Shown: piece after piece, positions 53,650 to 59,839 of the stretch
Layout of the letters: each line of letters opens with the position of its first letter
Position numbering within the stretch: the stretch's first letter is position 1
Assembly (NCBI GenBank): GCA_031376285.1
Contig: JANMDN010000010.1
Coordinates: 69,631-133,630, forward strand
Direction of reading: 5' to 3'
Length of the DNA: 64,000 bases
Source: JANMDN01 sp031376285
GTDB lineage: Bacteria > Actinomycetota > Thermoleophilia > Miltoncostaeales > Miltoncostaeaceae
The notes under the pieces: generated by a model
What the model saw: the letters and a program-made list of their open reading frames with translations, nothing else
Told to the model about the DNA's origin: nothing
Databases searched by the model: none
Program-made: the position numbers and the translations under genes

Positions 53650-54109
53650 TGAAGATCACCTCCTCGCCACCAATCGGATAGTCACGCCGAAGCGGGTGGC
53701 CGTCCCAGTCGAGGGGCATCAGGATTCGGGTGAGGTCCGGGTGGCCGTCGAAGCGCACGCCGAACATGTCGTAGACCTCGCGCTCGTGCCAGTTCGCCGT
53801 CGGCCAGACTGATGTCACCGTGTCGACGCGCGGGTCGTCAGCGCCGGCCCAGACGCGCAGACGCAGGCGGCTTCCGCTCTCGAGCGAGAAGAGTTGGTAG
53901 GCAAGGCGAAAGCGTCCGGGGGCGTCGGGGTAGTCGGCGCAGGTGACGTCCGAGAGCATCACGAAGGCAAGCGGCGTGCCTTGGAGAAAGCGCGCAACCT
54001 CGAGCAGGCGGGCCGCGGCGATCTCGACGGTTAGCTCACGGCGGTGCTCGACCTCGTCGAGTGTCGAACCCGGGACTGCTCCCTCGATGGTGGAACGGAT
54101 CTCGGTCAC
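53636..54109 (-). CDS. nuoC: NADH-quinone oxidoreductase subunit C
   Basis: A 157-residue 30-kDa-type subunit. The family signature is ANWHEREVYDMFGVRFDGHP followed by LTRILMPLDWDGHPLRRDYP. It packs against NuoD in the peripheral arm. The GTG start at 54109 overlaps the nuoB stop. It is a separate gene, not fused to nuoD as in E. coli. Confidence 0.92.
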   Translation of the reverse strand: MTEIRSTIEGAVPGSTLDEVEHRRELTVEIAAARLLEVARFLQGTPLAFVMLSDVTCADYPDAPGRFRLAYQLFSLESGSRLRLRVWAGADDPRVDTVTSVWPTANWHEREVYDMFGVRFDGHPDLTRILMPLDWDGHPLRRDYPIGGEEVIFSDAV

Positions 54110-54684
54110 GCGTGTTCGCGCATCAGCTCGGTCGACGAGGACTGGCCCCCGTACCCGATCTTCTTCTGGAGCAACATGATGCCCTCGATGAGCGACTCTG
54201 GCCGTGGCGGGCAACCGGGCACGTAGACATCGACGGGAACGACCTTGTCGATGCCTTGCACGAGCGCGTAGTTGTTGAAGACGCCGCCAGAGGAGGCACA
54301 GGCCCCCATGCTGATGACCCATTTGGGTTCGAGCATCTGGTCGTAGATGTGGCGAAGGACCGGCGCCATCTTCTGGGCGACCCGGCCGGAGACAATCATG
54401 AGGTCAGCCTGGCGCGGCGACGCGCGGAAGACTTCGGCGCCGAAGCGGGCGATGTCGTAGCGCGGCGTGGCCGTGTGCATCATCTCGATGGCGCAGCAGG
54501 CAAGGCCGAAGGTCGCCGGCCAAACCGACGACGAGCGGGCCCAGGCGAGGGCTTTGTCGACGGTGGTCGTCAGGACGCGGGCCTTGAAGTCGGCGACCTC
54601 GGGGTCACGGAGGTCCCAGTCGATGTTGTCGTCGGTGCGGCGGGCGCGCTCGACCGGCGCGCCGGGCGGTGGGATTAGCGCCAT
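54106..54684 (-). CDS. nuoB: NADH-quinone oxidoreductase subunit B
   Basis: A 192-residue subunit with the terminal cluster N2. The tandem cysteines are in FGLACCAIEMMH, and the other ligands are in SMGACASSGG and VPGCPPRPE. It delivers electrons to quinone. It overlaps nuoA by 10 bp. Confidence 0.94.
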   Translation of the reverse strand: MALIPPPGAPVERARRTDDNIDWDLRDPEVADFKARVLTTTVDKALAWARSSSVWPATFGLACCAIEMMHTATPRYDIARFGAEVFRASPRQADLMIVSGRVAQKMAPVLRHIYDQMLEPKWVISMGACASSGGVFNNYALVQGIDKVVPVDVYVPGCPPRPESLIEGIMLLQKKIGYGGQSSSTELMREHA

Positions 54685-55031
54685 TCGAGGGCTCCCTTGC
54701 GCCAGACGTAGACGTAGCCGACGAGCAGGATCGCCACGAAGATGACGAGCTCGATCACGGCCGCGGTGCCGACATCCTTAAGGACGACCGCAAGTGGGTA
54801 GAAGAACGCCAGCTCGATGTCGAAGACGATGAAGAGCATTGCCGTGAGGTAGAAGTCGATCGAGAAGCGTTGTTTGGCCGGGCGCGTGCTGAGGATGCCG
54901 CTCTCGTAGGGGAGGGACTTGGTGCGGTTCGGTTTGCGCGGGCCAATGAGCGTCAGGACCGTCATCAGGCCGCCGATGGCAAGACCGAGCGCCAGGAAGA
55001 CGATCAGGGGAAGGTAGTCGCGCAGCGTCAT
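54675..55031 (-). CDS. nuoA: NADH-quinone oxidoreductase subunit A
   Basis: A 118-residue subunit with three helices. LPYESGILSTRPAKQRFSID is the conserved loop 1 with its YESG signature, and LFIVFDIELAFFYPLAVVL is helix 2 with the conserved acid pair. First gene of the nuoA-N operon; the upstream region carries a GTCACC inverted repeat. Confidence 0.93.
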   Translation of the reverse strand: MTLRDYLPLIVFLALGLAIGGLMTVLTLIGPRKPNRTKSLPYESGILSTRPAKQRFSIDFYLTAMLFIVFDIELAFFYPLAVVLKDVGTAAVIELVIFVAILLVGYVYVWRKGALEWR

Positions 55032-55058
55032 CGTGACCTAGCGTGCGAAGGGGCCGAC

Positions 55059-55074
55059 GTCACCAAGCGGTGAC
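55059..55074 (-). promoter_or_regulatory. Inverted repeat upstream of nuoA
   Basis: GTCACC-AAGC-GGTGAC, a perfect 6-bp inverted repeat 28 bp before the nuoA ATG. It could be an operator or a hairpin in the 5' leader of the nuo message. Confidence 0.45.
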
Positions 55075-55304
55075 TTTGTAACACGCTACCAGCGTCCAAC
55101 TGCCTTCGCATCATCGTAACGATTGCCTCATGCTGACCGGGATTCCGGGCTTTGCGATTGTCGAGGCCGGCGCCCCGGGTGTCACAAAGTCCGCCGCTTC
55201 GGGTCATGCTGCAAACGACCCTGGCCAGTACGGCACCTTACTCCCGGACGCGGCGGTTTGAAGGCCTGCTGACAACGTTGCCGTTCACACGCGACAATGG
55301 GGGG

Positions 55305-55631
55305 GTGACGAACCCCCAGAAGCTTGATCGACTGGCCTATTTCGCGAAGCTGGCGGCCGACTCCCCAGACGACGAGAGGGCGCGGTACGGGTACGCGAAC
55401 GAGCTGTACAAGGCGGAGCGCTGGGAGGACGCGGCGGAAGAGCTTGAGGCCTACCTTGCCCTCAACCCGAATGACGAGGGCAACGCGTTTGGCCGGCTGG
55501 GGGAGTGCCTGGCGAAACTGGGCCGGGTCGACGAAGCAGCGGACGCGTACCTGGCGGGCATGGACGCGGCGTTCGCGAACGGGCACACCGGCCTCGCAGA
55601 CGACTTTGAACAGGCCATGGAAGCGTTGTAA
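55305..55631 (+). CDS. TPR-repeat protein
   Basis: A 108-residue protein with two to three tetratricopeptide repeats (DDERARYGYANELYKAERWEDAAEELEAYL and DEGNAFGRLGECLAKLGRVDEAADAYLAG). TPRs mediate protein contacts; the partner is unknown. Start GTG 55305 follows a G-rich stretch. It is divergent from nuoA. Its last codons contain an 18-bp word that recurs exactly twice near 58.6-58.9 kb. Confidence 0.72.
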   Translation: MTNPQKLDRLAYFAKLAADSPDDERARYGYANELYKAERWEDAAEELEAYLALNPNDEGNAFGRLGECLAKLGRVDEAADAYLAGMDAAFANGHTGLADDFEQAMEAL

Positions 55632-55663
55632 GTCAGTGCGGACCGGGGCGCTCCCTCAGCCAA

Positions 55664-55690
55664 TTGCGCACATTCTCACAATCTTGCGCA
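55664..55690 (+). promoter_or_regulatory. Paired TTGCGCA direct repeats upstream of AIPR gene
   Basis: TTGCGCA occurs at 55664-55670 and 55684-55690, start-to-start distance 20 bp, about two helical turns. Both lie 45-70 bp before the GTG start. They may be a regulator site for the defence-type gene. Confidence 0.4.
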
Positions 55691-55734
55691 GGTCCACCGC
55701 TCGGAGGTGATGCTCACCTGTTAACGTCGCGATC

Positions 55735-57444
55735 GTGCCACCTCTCCAAGTACGTCACGTCCAGAAGGACCTTCAGGCACGGTTCAAGGATAAAATTGAT
55801 CTTTCCGACGTCAACGCAGAGCCTGACCATCGGGAGAAAGTCTTCCTGACGCGAGCACTCGCTGCGGCGACGATCGGTCGTTTGGCAGGGCTTGACGATC
55901 AGGCCGCAGCAAACTGCGTGACCGACGGGACGAACGACAACGGCCTCGACGCTATTGCCGTTCTCGACGGAAGCGTATTGCTCATTCAGAGTAAGTGGGA
56001 CTCGTCGGGACACGGAAGTATTGCGCTTGGCGATCTGCTGAAGTTCAAGAAGGGTGTCGAGGATCTGACCGATTTCGCCTTCGAGCGTTTCAACAAGAAG
56101 ATTCAGGCGCGACAGACCGAGATCGAGGCGGTACTGGACCTACCGGAGGTCCGCCTCGAACTCGTCGTAGTGACGACGGGCAGCAGCGCAATGTCGGCTG
56201 AGGCTCAGGGTGTCGTCGGCGACTTCGTTGGCGAACTCAACGATCCACAACCGTTGGCCGCCTTTCGTTACGTCTCGATGAGGGAGCTGCACGGAGCCCT
56301 CACAGCCGCCTCTCGCGGCGACCCGATTGACCTCGTGGTCAGCTTAGAGAACTACGGTTTCGTGAATGAGCCTTACCGGGCGTACTACGGCGTCGTTGAC
56401 GGTGCGGCGGTTGCAGAATGGTACGGCTCATTCCAGGACCGGCTGTTCCACGAGAACATCCGAAAGCCCCTCGGGACCACGCCCGTCAACAGTGCGATCC
56501 GTGAAACGGCCCGAGACGCGAGCGCATACTTCTGGTACTTCAACAATGGCATTACGTTGCTTTCGGACACGATCGCGCAGTCTGCAAAGGGATCCACTTC
56601 GCGGGGACACGGGGAGTTCACACTCAAGGGCGCGGGGATCGTCAACGGCGCCCAGACCGTCACGAGCCTGTATCAGGAGTATCTCGACGGCCCGCCAGAT
56701 CTTCTTGCGGATGTAAAGGTCTGGGTCAGGATGATTTCGTTGGAGGGGGCCCCTCGCAGCTTTGCGAGTGACGTAACGAGGGCGACCAACACCCAGAACA
56801 GCATCGAGAACCGTGACTTTGTCGCGCTGGATGACCAACAGGCAAGGTTGCAACACGAACTATTCCTGGAGGAGCAGAAGAGGTACGCGTACAAGCGCGG
56901 CGACGAGTTGCAGGATGTTGCCGCTGGCTGCACCCTGCAGGAAGCTACAGTCGCGCTCGCTTGCGCGCAGCCTGACGTTGAGTTGGCCGTTCTCGCAAAG
57001 AGTGCTGTCGGTCGACTTTGGGCCTCGACTGACTCCGCGCCCTACACGACGCTATTCAATGCAGGCCTTAGTGCGCGGAAGATGTGGCGCCTCGTGGAAC
57101 TAATGCGACTGGTGGATGAGGAGCTTCTGCGGCTCCGCCGATCCAACGATGGTCGAGCGAGGGCAATCGCGATTCACGGGAACAGGCTCCTACTCCATTT
57201 GGTCTTGCGCGGAGTGGAGAGTAAGACCCTCGATGAAGCCGAGGACGTCTGGCGTCGGGAGGCCGCGCGGGCAACCAAGGGGCTGGAGAGTCTCTTCGAT
57301 GCCGTGGTCGCGGCCGTGGAACGGTGTTTTCCGAGCAACTACGTGGCGGTTCTCTTCAAGAATGTCTCCAAGTGCAAGGAGTTGATGGGCGAGGTAAACG
57401 GCAGCTCTGCCGGAGGGCGGCGCACTAAGGCAAGGAAGTCCTAA
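55735..57444 (+). CDS. AIPR-family protein with Mrr-like nuclease signature
   Basis: A 569-residue protein. Residues 230-320 match the AIPR (abortive infection phage resistance) family: NIRKPLGTTPVNSAIRET, FWYFNNGIT (266-274) and IVNGAQT (302-308). The N-terminal part has NGLDAIAV with D72 and LLIQSKW with Q85 and K87, a D-QxK pattern of Mrr/PD-(D/E)XK nucleases. AIPR proteins occur in phage-defence loci; this one stands alone without a methylase. It starts GTG 55735. It borders the transposon-rich region, and codon use looks less GC3-biased than the nuo genes. Confidence 0.78.
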   Translation: MPPLQVRHVQKDLQARFKDKIDLSDVNAEPDHREKVFLTRALAAATIGRLAGLDDQAAANCVTDGTNDNGLDAIAVLDGSVLLIQSKWDSSGHGSIALGDLLKFKKGVEDLTDFAFERFNKKIQARQTEIEAVLDLPEVRLELVVVTTGSSAMSAEAQGVVGDFVGELNDPQPLAAFRYVSMRELHGALTAASRGDPIDLVVSLENYGFVNEPYRAYYGVVDGAAVAEWYGSFQDRLFHENIRKPLGTTPVNSAIRETARDASAYFWYFNNGITLLSDTIAQSAKGSTSRGHGEFTLKGAGIVNGAQTVTSLYQEYLDGPPDLLADVKVWVRMISLEGAPRSFASDVTRATNTQNSIENRDFVALDDQQARLQHELFLEEQKRYAYKRGDELQDVAAGCTLQEATVALACAQPDVELAVLAKSAVGRLWASTDSAPYTTLFNAGLSARKMWRLVELMRLVDEELLRLRRSNDGRARAIAIHGNRLLLHLVLRGVESKTLDEAEDVWRREAARATKGLESLFDAVVAAVERCFPSNYVAVLFKNVSKCKELMGEVNGSSAGGRRTKARKS

Positions 57445-57592
57445 CCCGGATTGTTCAGTAGCGGCCGGGGTTTGAGGCTTTCGTGAGGGCGGGAACGTCC
57501 GCCTGAGCGGGGAGAATCTGCGCAGCAGCGGGCTGGCTCGGCGGGGATGCTCCTATCGGGGCAGCGGGGCCTGCCCTCGGCGGGGTCAAACC
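57445..57592. other. Intergenic region with degenerate repeat copies
   Basis: No gene is recognised. It holds one palindromic repeat copy (57558-57592) and, near 57519-57550, a more diverged sequence that resembles it. The ISL3 remnant starts directly after. Confidence 0.5.
57558..57592 (+). repeat. Palindromic repeat copy A
   Basis: Partial copy with GGGGCAGCGGGG at its left and GCGGGGTCAAACC at its right end. It stops exactly where the ISL3-like left end (GGCTCTTCC) begins, as if the IS had inserted into the repeat at GTCAAACC. Confidence 0.6.
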
Positions 57593-57646
57593 GGCTCTTC
57601 CGGTCGGAGTGGGGATGAGGGGGTAGCGGCCCGCGGTGGGTAGGGC

Positions 57647-57707
57647 GTCAGGGACCTCGGTCAGTGTTGCGGCTTCTTGACGGCTGCAACATGAGGGGGT
57701 CCCTGAC
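57647..57707 (+). repeat. Long hairpin just before the ISL3 transposase start
   Basis: Outer arms GTCAGGGACC and GGTCCCTGAC are perfect and 41 nt apart; inner arms GTTGC and GCAAC add a second stem. The structure ends 1 nt before ATG 57709. It may limit transposase translation by hiding the start region. Confidence 0.55.
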
Positions 57708-57708
57708 G

Positions 57709-58160
57709 ATGTGTGACGCTACCGGCCTTGTCGAGGCATTGCTGGGCTTGCCCGGCTTCCGAGTTCTCGGGGTTGAGGAGTCCGGATGCGAGGTGCTGGT
57801 CGTTGTCGAGACGACCGCCCGTGTCGTCGCGTGCCCTGGGTGTGGGGTCGTCGCGACGGCGCATGATCGGATGCCGGTCGAGTACCGGGATCTGGCTGCG
57901 TTCGGGCGGCCGGTTCGGCTTCGGTGGGTCAAGCGCCGGTGGCGGTGCCAGGAGGCGTTGTGCTCGGTCAGGACGTGGACAGAAGACTCACCGTGGTTCT
58001 CAGCTCGGTGTCTTCTCACCAATCGTGCGGGTGTGGAGTGTTGCCGACAAGTCGGGATGAACGCCCGACCGGTCACCCAGATGGCGCGTGAGTTGGGGGT
58101 GTCGTGGGACACCGTCATGGAAGCGGTTCGGGAGCACGGTCAACCATTGGTCGACAGCGG
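57709..58160 (+). pseudogene. ISL3 transposase, 5' fragment
   Basis: About 150 residues from MCDATGLVEALLGLPGF. It keeps the N-terminal zinc finger (CPGCG, then CQEALC) and the HTH region (MARELGVSWDTVMEAVREHG) but lacks the whole DDE catalytic domain. Full ISL3 transposases are about 400-450 residues. The frame runs on through the palindromic repeat to 58221 as non-homologous sequence. Confidence 0.8.
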
Positions 58161-58221
58161 CGGGCAGCGGGGGCTGCCTGGGCGGGGTCAGACCGTGCGT
58201 TCGATCACCCGTCTGAGGTAG
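58161..58221 (+). repeat. Palindromic repeat copy B
   Basis: Full-length copy: GGCAGC-GGGG-GCTGCC stem, then GCGGGGTCAGACCGTGCG, GTTCGATCAC and GTCTGAGGTAG. Its left boundary is the truncation point of the ISL3 transposase. It lies 21 bp beyond the 3' end of the truncated vapC. Confidence 0.75.
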
Positions 58222-58242
58222 ATGTGCGCCCTCCCGTCCGCG

Positions 58243-58576
58243 TCAGGCCAGGAGGGACTCGACCGCGTCGAAGTTGAGGATCGCTCGGTCTCGGGTGAGC
58301 AAGCGTAGGCCGCTGCGGTTTGTTTGTGCGACGAGTATCCGGTTGAACGGGTCGCGATTCTTCCAGGTAAGAGCCGCGGCGTCGATTCCGTCGTCAATCC
58401 CGATCCCGAGCACACGAACGCCATGGGTCTGGAGCCCGGCGAACAGTCGCCGAATGTCGACTGCGAGCTTGCCAGCCTCAACCTTAATCGCAAGCTCCCA
58501 GGCGGAGGCTGTCGACACCCACACATCGTTTAGCGGATCGGCGAGGAGCGCTGAGACCTCCGGGACGAGCTTGTCT
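58243..58576 (-). pseudogene. VapC copy 1, N-terminus missing
   Basis: About 110 residues nearly identical to the intact VapC at 58905-59288, from DKLVPEVSALLADPLNDVW to the end VESLLA. The first 17 or so residues, including the catalytic LLLDSHIAVWW aspartate, are absent. The break at 58576/58577 is exactly the left edge of repeat copy C. An internal GTG/ATG start could give a shortened protein, but it would lack the first PIN aspartate. Confidence 0.8.
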
Positions 58577-58636
58577 CGGGCAGCGGGGCTGCCTGGGCGG
58601 GGTCAGACCTTGCGTTCGATCACTCCTCTGAGGTAG
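58577..58636 (+). repeat. Palindromic repeat copy C
   Basis: Full copy, with the GGCAGC-GGG-GCTGCC stem, GTCAGACCTTGCGTTCGATC and CTCTGAGGTAG. It replaces the 5' end of VapC copy 1. Confidence 0.75.
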
Positions 58637-58696
58637 GGCCATGGAAGCGTTGTAGGCACCGTCGCTGACGAATGCGAAGCTGTCGCCTGGCCGCGG

Positions 58697-58757
58697 TTAG
58701 GCGAGGAGAGAGTCGACGGCGTCGAAGTTGAGGATCGCTCGGTCTCGGGTGAGCAAG
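58697..58757 (-). pseudogene. VapC C-terminal remnant
   Basis: The last 19-20 codons of vapC (to VDSLLA) with a stop, cut at 58757/58758 by repeat copy D. It is the third copy of the same vapC 3' end within 700 bp. Confidence 0.7.
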
Positions 58758-58786
58758 CGGGCAGCGGGGCTGCCTGGGCGGGGTCA
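58758..58786 (+). repeat. Palindromic repeat copy D (half copy)
   Basis: Contains the stem and GGGCGGGGTCA, then is interrupted by the start of copy E. Two left ends therefore lie in tandem, 29 bp apart. Confidence 0.7.
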
Positions 58787-58844
58787 CGGGCAGCGGGGCT
58801 GCCTGGACAGTCAGACCTTGCGTTCGATCACTCCTCTGAGGTAG
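58787..58844 (+). repeat. Palindromic repeat copy E
   Basis: Nearly full copy; the inner part reads CTGGACAGTCAGACC instead of CTGGGCGGGGTCAGACC. It ends 60 bp from the 3' end of the intact VapC gene. Confidence 0.7.
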
Positions 58845-58904
58845 GGCCATGGAAGCGTTGTAGGCACCGTCGCTGACGAATGCGAAGGTGTCGCCTGGCC
58901 GCGG

Positions 58905-59288
58905 TCAGGCGAGGAGAGACTCGACCGCGTCGAAATCGAGGATCGCTCGGTCTCGGGTGACCAAGCGTAGGCCGCTGCGGTTTGTTTGTGCGACGAGCAT
59001 CCGGTCGAACGGGTCTCGATTTTTCCAGGTAAGAGCCGCGGCGTCGATTCCGTCGTCAATCCCGATCCCGAGCACCCGAACGCCACGAATCTGGAGCCCG
59101 GCGAACAGCCGTCGAACGTCAATTGCGAGCTTGCCCGACTCCACCTTGATCGCAAGCTCCCAGGCGGAGGCTGTCGATACCCACACGTCGTTGAGCGGAT
59201 CGGCGAGGAGCGCGGAGACCTCTGGGACGAGTTTGTCTGGATCCTCTGCCCACCACACCGCGATATGGCTGTCGAGGAGGAGGTCCAC
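58905..59288 (-). CDS. vapC: PIN-domain toxin (VapC), intact copy
   Basis: A 127-residue PIN ribonuclease: MDLLLDSHIAVWWAED (first Asp), STASAWELAIKVESG (Glu), then DAAALTWKNRDPFDRMLVAQ (third acidic site) and TRDRAILDFDAVESLL. This layout (DSHxxxWW, WExxIK, DPFDR) defines the VapC type that pairs with Phd-like antitoxins. Two broken copies lie directly downstream. The antitoxin gene abuts its start. Confidence 0.9.
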   Translation of the reverse strand: MDLLLDSHIAVWWAEDPDKLVPEVSALLADPLNDVWVSTASAWELAIKVESGKLAIDVRRLFAGLQIRGVRVLGIGIDDGIDAAALTWKNRDPFDRMLVAQTNRSGLRLVTRDRAILDFDAVESLLA

Positions 59289-59516
59289 TCAGCCGATGCC
59301 GAAGTCGGCGGCGAGGTCATCATCGGGGAGCCACCATTCCTCGTCGTTGATCACTATTTCGCCGCGCATGAAACCGCCGACCCGGGGCCGGACCGGAGAC
59401 AGACGTGCAACCGGGTGACCATTCCGGGCGACGAGAATCTCCTCGCCGGCCTCGGCTCGACGCAGGAGCTCGGAGAGGGTTGCTTTCGCCTCAGCTGCGC
59501 TCACGATTGTGGTCAT
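59289..59516 (-). CDS. Phd/YefM-type antitoxin
   Basis: A 75-residue antitoxin: MTTIVSAAEAKATLSELLRRAEAGEEILVARNGHPVARLSP is the Phd fold, and the tail EEWWLPDDDLAADFGIG binds the toxin. Start ATG 59516 is supported by TACAAT 7 nt upstream and TTGGCC at 17-bp spacing, so translation would be leaderless; ATG 59525 would lie inside the -10 box and is therefore unlikely. It abuts vapC with no gap. Confidence 0.87.
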   Translation of the reverse strand: MTTIVSAAEAKATLSELLRRAEAGEEILVARNGHPVARLSPVRPRVGGFMRGEIVINDEEWWLPDDDLAADFGIG

Positions 59517-59523
59517 ATTGGTC

Positions 59524-59552
59524 ATTGTAGTCGAGAAGAAGCCCGGGGCCAA
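59524..59552 (-). promoter_or_regulatory. phd-vapC promoter
   Basis: Minus strand TTGGCC (59547-59552) and TACAAT (59524-59529), 17-bp spacer. The predicted start of transcription coincides with the ATG at 59516. Confidence 0.6.
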
Positions 59553-59660
59553 GGTCGGTGTCGAGCGGGCACCCCCCAAGAGGAGGCTCGGTCAGCATCT
59601 CGGCGTGGATCGAACGCAAGGCATGACCCTGCTCAAGCATCCCCGCTGCGACCAAATCGA

Positions 59661-59687
59661 GAAAGGGCTCCTGGTAGGAGCCCTTTC
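59661..59687. terminator. Perfect 12-bp hairpin
   Basis: GAAAGGGCTCCT-GGT-AGGAGCCCTTTC. The 12-bp stem with a 3-nt loop is strong, but no T-run follows on either strand. It separates the Phd/VapC module from the Abi-like gene and may insulate them, or be a leftover of a lost gene. Confidence 0.5.
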
Positions 59688-59753
59688 AATCACTTGGCAC
59701 CCGCAAGACCTACATCCGCTAGGGCCACTGGTCAGGGTACCATCGACGAATTG

Positions 59754-59839
59754 ATGGCGCAAGATTCCGTTCCACCTGTCGGTGCTGACCTCTTCAGCAA
59801 GGCCCGCCTCTACTCACTGACGGGTCTTGAAGCCGAAGG
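59754..59839 (+). pseudogene. Abi-like gene, 5' part (interrupted by IS256)
   Basis: The first 28 codons of an Abi-like gene (MAQDSVPPVGADLFSKARLY, then SLTGLEAEG). The IS256 element enters after GCCGAAGG. If the element and one copy of that 8-bp sequence are removed, the frame joins perfectly to LGTALELGIWNATLASRLW at 61319. TTG 59751 is an alternative start. Confidence 0.75.
59832..59839 (+). repeat. IS256 target-site duplication, left copy
   Basis: GCCGAAGG directly precedes the left terminal repeat; the identical right copy is at 61311-61318. IS256-family elements make 8-9 bp duplications. Confidence 0.85.

Larger units (their letters stand above)
57593..58160 (+). mobile_element. ISL3-family insertion sequence remnant
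   Basis: The left end GGCTCTTCCGGTCGGAG resembles ISL3-type terminal repeats. A structured leader and the N-terminal third of an ISL3 transposase follow. The element is cut at 58160/58161, where a palindromic repeat takes over. No right end is found, so it is immobile. Confidence 0.6.
58577..58965. repeat. Tandem segmental duplication (repeat plus vapC 3' end)
   Basis: 58577-58757 and 58787-58965 are near-identical: repeat copy, the word GGCCATGGAAGCGTTGTA, about 40 bp of shared spacer, and the last 20 codons of vapC. The left unit has lost the rest of vapC; the right unit runs into the intact gene. Confidence 0.75.

Noticed and set aside
58758..58844. Possible CRISPR array from tandem repeats
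   Set aside because: Only two adjacent repeat copies without a regular spacer, no further units and no cas genes.
59600..59690. tRNA-like segment with GGATCGAAC before a strong hairpin
   Set aside because: No cloverleaf could be drawn on either strand; acceptor and anticodon arms are missing.
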